DNA of 64,000 nucleotides from Microbulbifer celer (lineage in GTDB: Bacteria; Pseudomonadota; Gammaproteobacteria; Pseudomonadales; Cellvibrionaceae). Below the pieces are notes generated by a model. That model saw only the letters and a list, made by a program, of their open reading frames with translations, was not told where the DNA came from and did no database searches. Positions 50,797 through 59,641 of this stretch are shown piece by piece (position 1 is the stretch's first letter; every line of letters starts with the position of its first letter). The position numbers and the translations under genes are program-made. Location of the stretch: assembly GCF_020991125.1 (NCBI RefSeq), contig NZ_CP087715.1, positions 2,073,501-2,137,500 of the forward strand, written 5' to 3'.

Positions 50797-51603
50797 TTAC
50801 TGCGCCAACTCTACGCGTTCCCTGAGCTTTCCTAAAAATGTGCGGATTCTTTGTGCGTTACTGCCCAAGTCCCCCTCTCCGCTTCGGGACGCCGAACGCA
50901 TATCCACTCGGGACTGTATCGAGACAGATTGAGCTTGCCCTTTCCCGAGCTCACTTTTGCTGTCCAGTGGGCGCACGCGCACCACAATGTCTTCCGAAAT
51001 ACCCAGAATCGGAGTCCGATCCACCGCTTCCAGCTTCCCCTTCCCCACCTGCACCGCGATTACACGCCAGCCAAGCTCTCTGGCTACCGCTTCTGCGTGC
51101 GCCATTACCTTGCCTGGAGGAACGGGGAGGATCAGGGGTTGAATGTCCTTATAGGCCGGGGTAGACCGCTGCACACGGGCCGTGGTGGCACCGGGATACG
51201 CCGGACTGTGGTCCCCCTCCCTGCGCAGAGAAAGTACCAGGTCGTACTCAGGTGGGCTCTCCAGGTCGGTGGAGATATCGTAGATCGCCGGCGCGCTGAG
51301 ATTCTGCTGCCCTACCGTAAACAGTGGCACCGCCACCGGGATCAGTCCCAGCACCATGGCCCACAGCGCGGCCGTGCGCGCCTCACTGTGTCGTTTCACC
51401 AGCCCCCACAAGAACACCAGCATGGAAGCCAGCGCCACACCAATGGCCGCCAGCCCCGCGGCCTGGAACAGCGCGTAGGCAGGCTTCAGCCCCAGCAAAT
51501 GCAGTCTTACCGCCACAATCACCAGGCCGATGATAATCAGCAGCAGCCATTGAATGCGGTACAGCCAGCGGCTCCAATGCCGCGGTCGCCCTGAACGGAG
51601 CAT
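50797..51603 (-). CDS. DUF1499 domain membrane protein
   Basis: 268 residues. Three N-terminal helices (LYRIQWLLLIIIGLVIVAV, LFQAAGLAAIGVALASML, AALWAMVLGLIPVAVPLF) precede a soluble DUF1499 domain (about 105-265). Its family features include EAVARELGWRVIAVQ, GISEDIVVRVRP, SVSIQSRVDMRSASRSGEGD and the ending IRTFLGKLRERV. No biochemical role is known for the family. It lies beyond the tRNA block, with msrB 21 bp upstream on the same strand. Confidence 0.85.
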   Translation of the reverse strand: MLRSGRPRHWSRWLYRIQWLLLIIIGLVIVAVRLHLLGLKPAYALFQAAGLAAIGVALASMLVFLWGLVKRHSEARTAALWAMVLGLIPVAVPLFTVGQQNLSAPAIYDISTDLESPPEYDLVLSLRREGDHSPAYPGATTARVQRSTPAYKDIQPLILPVPPGKVMAHAEAVARELGWRVIAVQVGKGKLEAVDRTPILGISEDIVVRVRPLDSKSELGKGQAQSVSIQSRVDMRSASRSGEGDLGSNAQRIRTFLGKLRERVELAQ

Positions 51604-51624
51604 GAGTCACCCTCCGGAGTCTGA

Positions 51625-52035
51625 CTAGTCGGCCCCCTCTCCGTCGTTTTCCGGGTCTAGTTTTACCGAGAGGGAATTTACACAATAGCGCAGCCCGGTG
51701 GCGGTGGGACCATCGGGGAAAACGTGACCGAGATGACAACCGCAGTTGGCGCAGACGATTTCCGTACGCTGCATCCCCAGACTGCTGTCCTCCCGCTCTG
51801 CCACCACGCCCTGCTCGGCTGCTGCATCAAAGCTTGGCCAGCCGCACCCGGCATCGAACTTGGATTCGGAAGCAAACAGTACCTCACCGCAACAGCGGCA
51901 GCGGTACTTACCATCTTCGAATGTGTCCCAGTACTCACCGCTAAATGGACGCTCGGTCCCGGCCTCTCGGCAAACGTGAAACTCCTCTGGAGACAAGCGC
52001 TCGCGCCAGTAGTTATCATCTTTTTCTTTTGCCAT
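51625..52035 (-). CDS. msrB: Peptide-methionine (R)-S-oxide reductase MsrB
   Basis: 136-residue repair enzyme that reduces methionine-R-sulfoxide in proteins. Zinc-binding CxxC pairs are at 46/49 and 95/98, the substrate motif is CGWPSFD, and the catalytic Cys118 is in GLRYCVNSLSV. It is a stand-alone MsrB without a fused MsrA and lacks a signal peptide, so it acts in the cytoplasm. It is divergent from alaA. Confidence 0.97.
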   Translation of the reverse strand: MAKEKDDNYWRERLSPEEFHVCREAGTERPFSGEYWDTFEDGKYRCRCCGEVLFASESKFDAGCGWPSFDAAAEQGVVAEREDSSLGMQRTEIVCANCGCHLGHVFPDGPTATGLRYCVNSLSVKLDPENDGEGAD

Positions 52036-52292
52036 ACTGTGGCTCCTTTTTCGCCTGAAAAGTCAGTAACTGCGGCATTACCCGGCCCGGCAAAACGCTT
52101 TGGGGCAGCACCTGCATTAACCCATGGTGCCACATTCCACTGGACCGTTTTCAAGTGAAATACGCCCGGTGACTAACCCGATTCCACAACTGACCGTAAC
52201 CCGCAGCTCGATTCACGCCCCGGCTGCGAGGACCGTTGAGAGAATCTGCCCAGAAGTCTGTCTGTCAAAGACCCAGTAGAAAGAACACAACG

Positions 52293-53507
52293 ATGAAGGA
52301 TATTCAAAAGTCGGAAAAACTCCACGGTGTCTGTTACGAAATCCGCGGCCCGGTGATGGAACAGGCATCCCGCCTGGAAGATGAAGGCCACCGGATCATG
52401 AAGCTGAACATTGGCAATCCCGCCCCTTTCGGCTTCGACGCCCCCGATGAAATCCTCCAGGACGTGATCTACAACCTCTCCCAGGCCCAGGGCTACGTGG
52501 AATCCAAGGGGCTGTTCGCAGCGCGCAAAGCGATCATGCAGGAAAGCCAGACCCTGGGCGTCCCCGGTGTTGAGATCGACGATATCTACCTCGGCAATGG
52601 GGTTTCTGAACTGATCTCCATGTCCACTCAGGCACTGCTCAACGACGGCGATGAAATGCTGTTGCCGATGCCGAATTACCCCCTATGGATGGCGGCCACC
52701 AACCTCACGGGGGCCACGCCGGTACTCTACCGCTGCGACGAACAGGCGGACTGGCTGCCGGATATCGAAGACATCAAATCCAAGATCACGCCCCGCACGC
52801 GCGGCATTGTAGTGATCAACCCGAACAATCCCACCGGCGCGGTCTATCCCAAAGCGCTACTGGAACAGATTGTAGAAGTGGCGCGGCAGCACAACCTGGT
52901 GATTTTTGCCGACGAGATCTACAGCAAGATCCTGTATGACGACGCCGCATTCACCCCCATGGCCACCCTGGCCGAAGACGTGCTCTGCCTGAGCTTCAAC
53001 GGCCTCTCCAAGTCCTACCGTCTCGCGGGCTTCCGCTCCGGCTGGATGATCGTGAGCGGCGCCAAGCATCGGGCCAAAGGGTTTATCGAGGGGATGGAAA
53101 TTCTTTCTTCGATGCGTCTGTGCGGCAATGTACCGGCCATGTTCGCGGTACAGACGGCCCTCGGCGGATACCAGAGCATCCAGGACCTGGTGCTCCCTGG
53201 AGGCCGCCTGCGAGACCAGCGAGACCTGGCCTGGAAAATGCTGAACGATATTCCCGGCGTGAGCTGCGTGAAACCACAGGGCGCCATCTACCTGTTCCCG
53301 CGTATTCACCTGGATCACTACAAGATCGACAATGACGAAAAGTTCGTGCTGGACTTTTTACGTCAAGAGAAAATCCTGCTGGTACAGGGCAGTGCCTTCC
53401 ACTGGGATACGCCGGATCACCTGCGTATCGTATTCCTGCCTCGCGTTGACGATCTCACCCACGCGATCGATCGTTTGGGTAATTTTCTAGAGCGCTATAC
53501 TCTGTAA
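52293..53507 (+). CDS. alaA: Alanine aminotransferase AlaA (class I PLP)
   Basis: 404-residue PLP aminotransferase of the YfbQ/AlaA group that makes alanine from pyruvate and glutamate. NIGNPAPFGFDAPDEIL, the NPNNPTGAVYPK motif, FADEIYSKILYD, the PLP-binding Lys in SFNGLSKSYRLAGFRSGWM and the terminal Arg region DHLRIVFLPR are present. The start at 52293 (MKDIQKSEKLHG) matches the family; 19 more open codons upstream are unlikely. A hypothetical gene follows after 19 bp. Confidence 0.93.
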   Translation: MKDIQKSEKLHGVCYEIRGPVMEQASRLEDEGHRIMKLNIGNPAPFGFDAPDEILQDVIYNLSQAQGYVESKGLFAARKAIMQESQTLGVPGVEIDDIYLGNGVSELISMSTQALLNDGDEMLLPMPNYPLWMAATNLTGATPVLYRCDEQADWLPDIEDIKSKITPRTRGIVVINPNNPTGAVYPKALLEQIVEVARQHNLVIFADEIYSKILYDDAAFTPMATLAEDVLCLSFNGLSKSYRLAGFRSGWMIVSGAKHRAKGFIEGMEILSSMRLCGNVPAMFAVQTALGGYQSIQDLVLPGGRLRDQRDLAWKMLNDIPGVSCVKPQGAIYLFPRIHLDHYKIDNDEKFVLDFLRQEKILLVQGSAFHWDTPDHLRIVFLPRVDDLTHAIDRLGNFLERYTL

Positions 53508-53526
53508 CCGCTGAATAGCAATTTCT

Positions 53527-53916
53527 ATGCTCGACGATTTACATATTCACGATTTTTACCGCGATGCCGGGCGGATTCTGCTGGCGCTGTATCTGCAGTT
53601 TCCCGCCCCCGCGACCATCTACGTAGAAGACATTGCCGGGCCGGACACCCCGGACGAATTCGGCCTCCACTCCCCCCGCCACCTCGCCTGCCTGGGTGCC
53701 ATGACCTGGCTGAAGGAATGTGGCTACATCAATTTCGCGCAACTGGTGCGCCAGGAAGCGGTGGAAGAGGCTTCCCTGACCCACCACAGTTTCCTGTTGC
53801 TGGTGACCAAAAACGAAAATGGCCTGAGCAATGCGGAAAGGTTGAATGAAGCGGTTCGGAACGGATCCTCACCGCAACTTGAGGCACTGATGGTGGAGTT
53901 GATGGGGAAAAGCTAG
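53527..53916 (+). CDS. Conserved-looking hypothetical protein downstream of alaA
   Basis: 129 residues, MLDDLHIHDFYRDAGRILLA..., with helical segments including FGLHSPRHLACLGAMTWLKE and EEASLTHHSFLLLV. It reads like a small winged-helix or adaptor domain, but I do not recognise the family. It lies 19 bp after the alaA stop, probably co-transcribed, and is followed after 4 bp by a MITE-like repeat. Confidence 0.7.
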   Translation: MLDDLHIHDFYRDAGRILLALYLQFPAPATIYVEDIAGPDTPDEFGLHSPRHLACLGAMTWLKECGYINFAQLVRQEAVEEASLTHHSFLLLVTKNENGLSNAERLNEAVRNGSSPQLEALMVELMGKS

Positions 53917-53920
53917 AACA

Positions 53921-54085
53921 CTAGTGGTCCATGCGGAAAATTCGGTAACTAAAGCACACAGCCACTGGCTCCAGGGTGGCGCTGAAAAAGCGCAGGACTA
54001 GCAGCGTTAATTCAAGCTTTTTCAGCGTCGCCCTGGAGCCTGTGGCGAAGTGATCGGTTACAGAATTTTCCGCATGGACCACTAG
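53921..54085. mobile_element. MITE-like inverted-repeat element (165 bp)
   Basis: Both ends read CTAGTGGTCCATGCGGAAAA inward, with only small differences. Further in, GGCTCCAGGG and GCGCTGAAAAAGC on the left pair with GCTTTTTCAGCG and CCCTGGAGCC on the right, so most of the element folds on itself. No coding capacity. CTAG at each tip may be part of the end or a target duplication. It lies between convergent genes. Confidence 0.8.
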
Positions 54086-54098
54086 ATGCCGAATCGAA

Positions 54099-54210
54099 GG
54101 CAAAGTGCCGGGTATCTGTTTTCAGAAGCGTCGGCGACAGGGACGTCGCCGACGCAGCGTACATGGACGTATTCACAGCGGTTCTGAAAACAGATACCCG
54201 GTGCTTTGCC
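54099..54210. repeat. Long hairpin repeat, copy 1
   Basis: Outer arms of about 28 bp (GGCAAAGTGCCGGGTATC... against ...GATACCCGGTGCTTTGCC) enclose GCGTCGGCGACAGGGACGTC, GCCGACGCAGCGTACATGG and ACGTATTCACAGCGG. Copy 2 is at 62033. It sits between the 3' ends of two convergent genes, next to the MITE-like element. Confidence 0.88.
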
Positions 54211-54234
54211 GCCACCAGACTTGGCCAAAGCCAC

Positions 54235-55194
54235 CTACAATTCTCGAGAAAACCGCACATACAGCATTTTCAGAGCGGCATCCGGGTCTTTATCCGGGAA
54301 ATCCGGGTTCTGCGGTAACCGCTCCACCACCGCATACCCCGGGTGGGCGTTGTGGATCAGCGCCCGGAACTCGGCTTCGCTGTGTGCCGGTGAGTTCAGT
54401 ACGAGCAACAGGTCCGCCTCATCGGCGAGACAAGCGGGCAATTTTTCCAGCAGCCTCGCGTAGTTTTCGTCCACATCAAACGCGCCTTTCTGGCGAGTCG
54501 GAGGATCGACGACTGCCAGCTGAAAAGGACCACTGCGGTCATAACGCTTGAAATCCCGCAGCGCGTCCCTGGCCTGAAACCGGATGCCTTTGGTGGAAAG
54601 CTGATTGAGCTGGTGATTGATCTGCCCCCGTTTCAACACCCCTTTATTCAGATCAATGTTGAGAATCTCAAGCTCACCCGCCGCTCTGGCCACTACAGAA
54701 AAGGCACAGGTAAACGCAAACAGGTTTAATAGTTTGAGGCTTTCGAGCTGCCCTGTTTTATCCCACACCTGCTGCTCCAGCCACTGGCGTCCGGGCTCAA
54801 TATCGAGAAAAAAGCCTACATTCTGTCGATCAAAGGTGAGCGGAAACCTGAGGCCTCCGCGCTGCGCCATCGGTGCCTCCAGCAGCTCACCCGCCTCCCA
54901 TTCAATCGGGGCACGTTTCTGGTAACGGCGCTGTACCGCAATACCGGTATACCCCTGCGGCGCCGCCAGCCGCCAGAGCTCGGCCACCAACGCCGCCTCC
55001 TTCTCATATTCCTCGAACAGCGTCACCAGAATCACGGGCTGATAACTGTCGATGCAAACCCGCTCAAATCCGGGGTAGCAATATCCGCGACCGTGGAATA
55101 ATCGACGACTATCTGCCGGTGACTCCGGCAAACAGACTTCCAGCTTGCTGGACACAACCTGCAACAGGGGATCCCAATTCAATGTAGTACTCAC
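54235..55194 (-). CDS. Class I SAM-dependent methyltransferase, RlmI/RlmK-like
   Basis: 319 residues. An N-terminal RNA-binding-like half precedes a Rossmann methyltransferase core with LLNLFAFTCAFSVVA (SAM motif I), LEILNIDLNKG and the catalytic-type VDPPTRQKGAFDVDE. It is like the C-terminal half of RlmK/RlmL and RlmI, which methylate 23S rRNA, but shorter and without a clear PUA or THUMP domain. Target RNA base unknown. It is convergent with the alaA operon and follows the ATP-NAD kinase family gene. Confidence 0.8.
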   Translation of the reverse strand: MSTTLNWDPLLQVVSSKLEVCLPESPADSRRLFHGRGYCYPGFERVCIDSYQPVILVTLFEEYEKEAALVAELWRLAAPQGYTGIAVQRRYQKRAPIEWEAGELLEAPMAQRGGLRFPLTFDRQNVGFFLDIEPGRQWLEQQVWDKTGQLESLKLLNLFAFTCAFSVVARAAGELEILNIDLNKGVLKRGQINHQLNQLSTKGIRFQARDALRDFKRYDRSGPFQLAVVDPPTRQKGAFDVDENYARLLEKLPACLADEADLLLVLNSPAHSEAEFRALIHNAHPGYAVVERLPQNPDFPDKDPDAALKMLYVRFSREL

Positions 55195-55229
55195 TTATAT
55201 TTGCGGGGAGAAAACACTGACGGAGGGAA

Positions 55230-56420
55230 CTACACTCCACCCGTCTCTTCGCTGAATTCGCCACTGCCATCCCCGGACAGCGGATACAGGATCTCGTCGC
55301 GGTAACCGGTGACCACACGGATAAAGCCACTCCAGCGCTCGTCCAGTTCGGCATCACCGCTATCAATCAGTAGCGGTCGCCCACCCAGTTCGGTAATTTT
55401 GGTTTTGGTCGCCACGACCAGCAGATGATCGCGACCCACCAGCTGCAGGACCTTTGGAGAAAGCTGCTGATTGCCACGACCGATCAGGTGGCCCTGGCCA
55501 CCGATGGCAGTCAGGATAATTTTTACCGGTGCCTCTTTATTCTGGCTGCGATGGTCTTCAATGGCCTGCTGTACCTGTAGCGCATTGACGTCTTTTGCCA
55601 GCAGCTTATCGCCACGCCAGAGATCGACGCCGAGCAAAGTACCCTCTGCGCCCAACTCCTCCAGCACCGCCAGGGTGGTAGAGCCGGGGCCGAAGACGTA
55701 GAGCGTTTCCGGGTCCAGCTCGGCCATTTCCTCAATGATATCCGCCGCGATATCTGCCACTGCCAGCGCTTCCACTTCGCGCCCGGCATTTTTGACTGCC
55801 TGCAGGAAATGCCCCTCTTCCGGCACCAGCAGCTCGCCGTAATATCGTGTGCTGACCCGCCCCTCGCGAAAGGACTTCTCATCGATATCGCGCACTTCCC
55901 GCTGGTGCAGATCCACCAGCTCACCGGACATCAGGCGTGTTAAAACCTGCCCGCCCGCCTTAGGGGAAATGGCGAAGCAGGCGGAATGCATTTTTACCCC
56001 GGCAGGAATGCCCAGTACCGGAAACGCATCCCCCAGGGCGTTGACCATATTGCGTGCGGTGCCATCGCCGCCGCCAAACACAATCAGATCTGCCCCCGCG
56101 GCCCGGATGGCCTGCGCAGCCTGTTCGCTATCTTCCGGGGAAGAGCGTGTACCGGCGGCTTTCCCAACCACAGTAACGGTGAACCCGAGCTCGCGCGCAA
56201 GGTACTCGCCCATATCGCCGGCGAAGGTCAGAATCTGCAACTGTTCCGCAAACGGTTTCAGGGCGGTCAGCGCCACCGCCACCCGCTTGTGGGACCGGGG
56301 TTCGATGCCCGCTGCCAGCGCCTGCTCTACGGTATCGCTGCCGTCGCTGCCTTTGAGCCCCGCCGGGCCGCCAATACCCGCCCAGGGATTGATGATCAGT
56401 CCGAGTTTTTTCAGCTGCAT
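55230..56420 (-). CDS. ATP-NAD kinase family protein
   Basis: 396 residues, longer than canonical NadK. The N-terminus KLGLIINPWAGIGGPAGLKG and the diphosphate-binding motif LIVFGGGDGTARNMV identify the NAD kinase/diacylglycerol kinase fold. The C-terminal portion GGQGHLIGRGNQQLSPKVL is typical of the AcoX-like ATP-NAD kinase group. Whether it phosphorylates NAD is not established for this group. The 5' end overlaps the pdxB 3' end by 10 bp, so it belongs to that operon. Confidence 0.9.
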   Translation of the reverse strand: MQLKKLGLIINPWAGIGGPAGLKGSDGSDTVEQALAAGIEPRSHKRVAVALTALKPFAEQLQILTFAGDMGEYLARELGFTVTVVGKAAGTRSSPEDSEQAAQAIRAAGADLIVFGGGDGTARNMVNALGDAFPVLGIPAGVKMHSACFAISPKAGGQVLTRLMSGELVDLHQREVRDIDEKSFREGRVSTRYYGELLVPEEGHFLQAVKNAGREVEALAVADIAADIIEEMAELDPETLYVFGPGSTTLAVLEELGAEGTLLGVDLWRGDKLLAKDVNALQVQQAIEDHRSQNKEAPVKIILTAIGGQGHLIGRGNQQLSPKVLQLVGRDHLLVVATKTKITELGGRPLLIDSGDAELDERWSGFIRVVTGYRDEILYPLSGDGSGEFSEETGGV

Positions 56421-57577
56421 TGAAGCCCCAGTGCTGTCAGTTGCTGCCGCGTCGATTTGTCCAGTTGTGAAGTGGAAGCACGAAAATGGGAGAACTCCAG
56501 TCGTTTCGGATACTGCTTTCTCAACAGGTCGAATGCTTCTGCCATCGGAAGACCCCCCTGCTTGTGCGCATCAGCGGCGGCGCGCAGGCGTCGATCATCG
56601 TCTCTCGGGTTGTACATCTGCAGCAGCAGATCCCGGATTGCGGCAAAGCCGGATTGTTCCGTGCTAATCACTTTTGTTTCAGAGGCCGGATCTTTATGCG
56701 ACGCTGAGACGGGCCGAAGCCCCGGTGAGCGATCCAAGGCCTCGCGAATCATACGGGTACCCGCCAGCTTGCCGTCGTGGCTGTAGCCGGCGATATGAGG
56801 GCTGGCGAGATCCACCTGCTCCAGCAAAGAGAGATTGATATCCGGCTCGTTTTCCCACACATCGAGTACCGCGGTAAATGCAGGATTTCTCTGCAAACGC
56901 GCCAGCAATGCATTGTTATCGATCACTGCGCCGCGGCCGGCGCTGATCAGCACCGCATCATCTGCGAGCTTGTCCAGCATCGCGGTGTCCAGCATGTGCA
57001 GGCTGGGGTGCGGTTCCGCTTTTACCAGCGGTGCATGCAGGCACACAATCTGTTGTTTCAACACCGTCTCCAGCGTTGCCGCATCGGGGTTATCCGGCAA
57101 CCAGGGGTCATACACGACAACGGAAAGTCCCAGCTGGTGCAGCCGTGTTTGCAACAATCCACCCACATTGCCACAACCCACTATCCCGAAGGTTCTATCG
57201 CGCCAGTCAATATCCAGCGCGGCCAGAGCGCAGAAGACATACTCCACTACGGAATTTGCGTTGCAGCCGGGCGCAGCACTCCAGGCAACGCCCCGCTGCT
57301 CCAGCCATACCGTATCGAGGTGATCGGTCCCGATGGTACAGCTACCGACAAAGCGCACTGGCGTATCGCGCAGCAGGTTTTCATTCACCGGTGTTACCGA
57401 GCGCACCAGCAACACATCGGCATCCCGCAACTGTTCACGGGTCATGGTGCGGCCGGGCAAGCGGGTAATATTGCCCAGATCGCCGAACCAGTCTTCCAGG
57501 CCGGGAATGTTTTCGTCGGCGACAATATTCAACGGCTTACTGCTGTATGCCGCATCGCGCGGTGCTTGATCCATCAT
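56411..57577 (-). CDS. pdxB: 4-phosphoerythronate dehydrogenase PdxB
   Basis: Second enzyme of the DXP-dependent pyridoxal phosphate pathway. The 388-residue D-2-hydroxyacid dehydrogenase shows SCTIGTDHLDTVWLE, the NAD motif GIVGCGNVGGLLQTRL, catalytic-region SAGRGAVID, DVWENEPDINLSLL and the active-site His in ASPHIAGYS. The C-terminal PdxB-specific dimerisation region is present, and length is normal. The start (ATGATGG at 57577) overlaps the xni stop. Confidence 0.95.
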   Translation of the reverse strand: MMDQAPRDAAYSSKPLNIVADENIPGLEDWFGDLGNITRLPGRTMTREQLRDADVLLVRSVTPVNENLLRDTPVRFVGSCTIGTDHLDTVWLEQRGVAWSAAPGCNANSVVEYVFCALAALDIDWRDRTFGIVGCGNVGGLLQTRLHQLGLSVVVYDPWLPDNPDAATLETVLKQQIVCLHAPLVKAEPHPSLHMLDTAMLDKLADDAVLISAGRGAVIDNNALLARLQRNPAFTAVLDVWENEPDINLSLLEQVDLASPHIAGYSHDGKLAGTRMIREALDRSPGLRPVSASHKDPASETKVISTEQSGFAAIRDLLLQMYNPRDDDRRLRAAADAHKQGGLPMAEAFDLLRKQYPKRLEFSHFRASTSQLDKSTRQQLTALGLQCS

Positions 57578-58545
57578 GGGTTCTCGAGAAAAGTGTTTTC
57601 TTCGGGCGTCGATTGACCGTCTTCCAGCCGCTGCCCCAGATTCGGTAGCGTTCGACGAATTTTACTTTGTAGTCGACCCAGCCCGTATTCGTCCGCAAGC
57701 GCCACAGCATGTTCAATATCAGCAGCCTGCCACCGCAGATCATCCGGCTCGACATTCAACGGCACCCGATATTCCAACTGCGCCAGTTGCCGCGCAAGCC
57801 GGATCTGATCGGCATGGTCGGCAATTTTCGCAGCAATACTTCTGGCACCGCGTATTTTCAGTGTTGCTATCTCTGTCGCATTGGCAATCAGCAATTCCGT
57901 ATCCGCAAACTCTGCCAGCAAGCGCGATGCGGTCTTGGCTCCGATCCCCGGCACACCGGGTATATCGTCAATGCTATCGCCCACCAGGGCGAGGAAATCG
58001 GCAATCTGTGCCGGGCGCACGCCAAACTTCGCTTCGATCACCGCGCGGTCCAGATACTGGTCGGCGGCAAAGTCCCACAGGCTCTGCGCGCCCCGATCCA
58101 GCAACTGCCCCAGGTCTTTATCCCGGGTAATCACCACTGGTGCAATCGCCGGCTGTTGTGTGGCACACAGTCCGGTGAGTGTCGCGAGAATATCGTCTGC
58201 CTCAAATCGTTCGCTGGCAAAACTGGCGATACCCAGCGCTTCTGCCATTTCCCGACACGCGGCCAACTGATAGGCGAGCGCCTCGTCCGGCAGGGCACGA
58301 CTGCACTTGTAATCCGGATAGAGGTCGTTGCGAAAACAGCTTCCGAGCGACTCATCAAACGCGCAGGCAATACGCAGCGGCTTCCGGGCCAGGAGATCGA
58401 GCAGGAAGTTGGTGAAACCGTATACGGCCTCGGTGCTGTAGCCGGAGCGGCTTTCCCAATTGGGCGGCAGAGCGAAGTAGTAGCGGAAGATATAGACCGA
58501 AGCGTCCACCAGATACGTCGCACCGCCATTGTCAGCGGTACTCAA
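57574..58545 (-). CDS. xni: 5'-3' exonuclease family protein (Xni/ExoIX-like)
   Basis: 323-residue FEN-type nuclease without a polymerase domain. The PIN-like fold begins YLVDASVYIFRYYFAL, with metal Asp clusters in IACAFDESLGSCFR, RFEADDILATL and VVITRDKDLGQLLD. The helix-hairpin-helix region is ALVGDSIDDIPGVPGIGAKTA. Longer than E. coli Xni (251 residues), with an extra C-terminal tail. It overlaps epmC and pdxB by 4 bp on each side (ATGA), so the three are translationally linked. Confidence 0.9.
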   Translation of the reverse strand: MSTADNGGATYLVDASVYIFRYYFALPPNWESRSGYSTEAVYGFTNFLLDLLARKPLRIACAFDESLGSCFRNDLYPDYKCSRALPDEALAYQLAACREMAEALGIASFASERFEADDILATLTGLCATQQPAIAPVVITRDKDLGQLLDRGAQSLWDFAADQYLDRAVIEAKFGVRPAQIADFLALVGDSIDDIPGVPGIGAKTASRLLAEFADTELLIANATEIATLKIRGARSIAAKIADHADQIRLARQLAQLEYRVPLNVEPDDLRWQAADIEHAVALADEYGLGRLQSKIRRTLPNLGQRLEDGQSTPEENTFLENP

Positions 58546-59078
58546 GACAGTGACTCCAACAGGTACAGCTCCGGGCGCAGCGGATCGGGCCGACCGGTAG
58601 CCTGCGCCAGGGCATGCGCAAACCGCTCTGCGCGCGGATTCACCCCTTGGCTGCAGTAATGCCGAACCTGAGACCAGATATTGCGCTTGAAGCTTTCACT
58701 GGGGCCGAGGCCGGCATCGAGGTTGTCCGCGCTGACGCGAAATTTGAGGCCACAGGCTTGGGAGAAGATCCATTCCAGCGCCTGGGGCTTGATTTCCACC
58801 CGCTCGAACTCTGCCTGCTGCTCGGCACTGCGACCATCCGGGGCATACCAGTAGCCGTAATCCGGCAGCTGCCTGCGCGCAGCACCCGCCACACACCAGT
58901 GGGCGGCCTCGTGGAGCGCACTGGCGGGATAATCCCGGGTAAATTCCACCCGATGACAGGCGCCAACCTCCACCGCTGGCCGGTAATACGGCTCCTCCGC
59001 GCCGCCTTGCAGGCGGGTATTCAGTGTACGCGGGTCGCTGAAGCAGGCATCAAACACCGTGACTATCAATTCAGCCAT
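58542..59078 (-). CDS. epmC: Elongation factor P hydroxylase EpmC
   Basis: Hydroxylates the beta-lysylated Lys of EF-P. The core matches E. coli YfcM: SALHEAAHWCVAGAARRQLP and then YGYWYAPDGRSAEQQAEFE, which contains likely metal ligands, and IKPQALEWIFSQACG. The start is unsure: the ATG at 59078 (MAELIVTVFDAC) gives 178 residues as in E. coli; GTG codons about 80-100 bp upstream would add a Pro-rich lead with no family match. It heads the epmC-xni-pdxB run. epmA and epmB are not in the window. Confidence 0.9.
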   Translation of the reverse strand: MAELIVTVFDACFSDPRTLNTRLQGGAEEPYYRPAVEVGACHRVEFTRDYPASALHEAAHWCVAGAARRQLPDYGYWYAPDGRSAEQQAEFERVEIKPQALEWIFSQACGLKFRVSADNLDAGLGPSESFKRNIWSQVRHYCSQGVNPRAERFAHALAQATGRPDPLRPELYLLESLS

Positions 59079-59641
59079 CTTCTGCTCAGCCGTGGACTCG
59101 CCCGAGCGCGATCCGGCAGCGGGTTCCTGCCTCGGCTGAGGGGCGACAACGGGGACATTCACAGCAACACTCACAATCTCTTCTGGAACACACAATCGAT
59201 CGGGGATCAATACAGACCACTGGCAGACAATTTGATTGGGGCGGACTATAGCAGGGGGTGCCGGGCGTTCAAGCCCACCATTTCGGTGCAGTTCCCGGAA
59301 ACTGTTACAAAATCGGGGCACTTCCGGTGCGTCCGCCGTGGAGATGACCGCTGTGGGGCACCAACCATGCGCGATCCGCAGTGAATAGTCGGCTTCTCCG
59401 GTTGTATTTCATCGGATCAGCATATACCTTTGAGAGTAGGGATACCGGAAACCAGCTTCCGCTTCAGGTGTTCTGTTAGCGGCAGTCTTCGGTTGCGGTA
59501 CCGGCTTCCCAAGGGGGGCATAGGCGCTCCTGGAGTCTGGATCTGCGCGCGTGCAGTACTCGCGTTCAGCCCCTTCCCCGGAAGTACCTGATAAGTCTAA
59601 GACCTTCCCGCCCAACTACCGGCCCTGCAAGGAGGTGCTCT
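59079..59641. other. Intergenic region without recognised gene
   Basis: About 560 bp between divergent genes. It may encode a short N-terminal lead of EpmC. Otherwise I see no gene, and small open frames on either strand lack ribosome sites. Promoters of the epmC and 59642 genes should be here. Confidence 0.4.
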
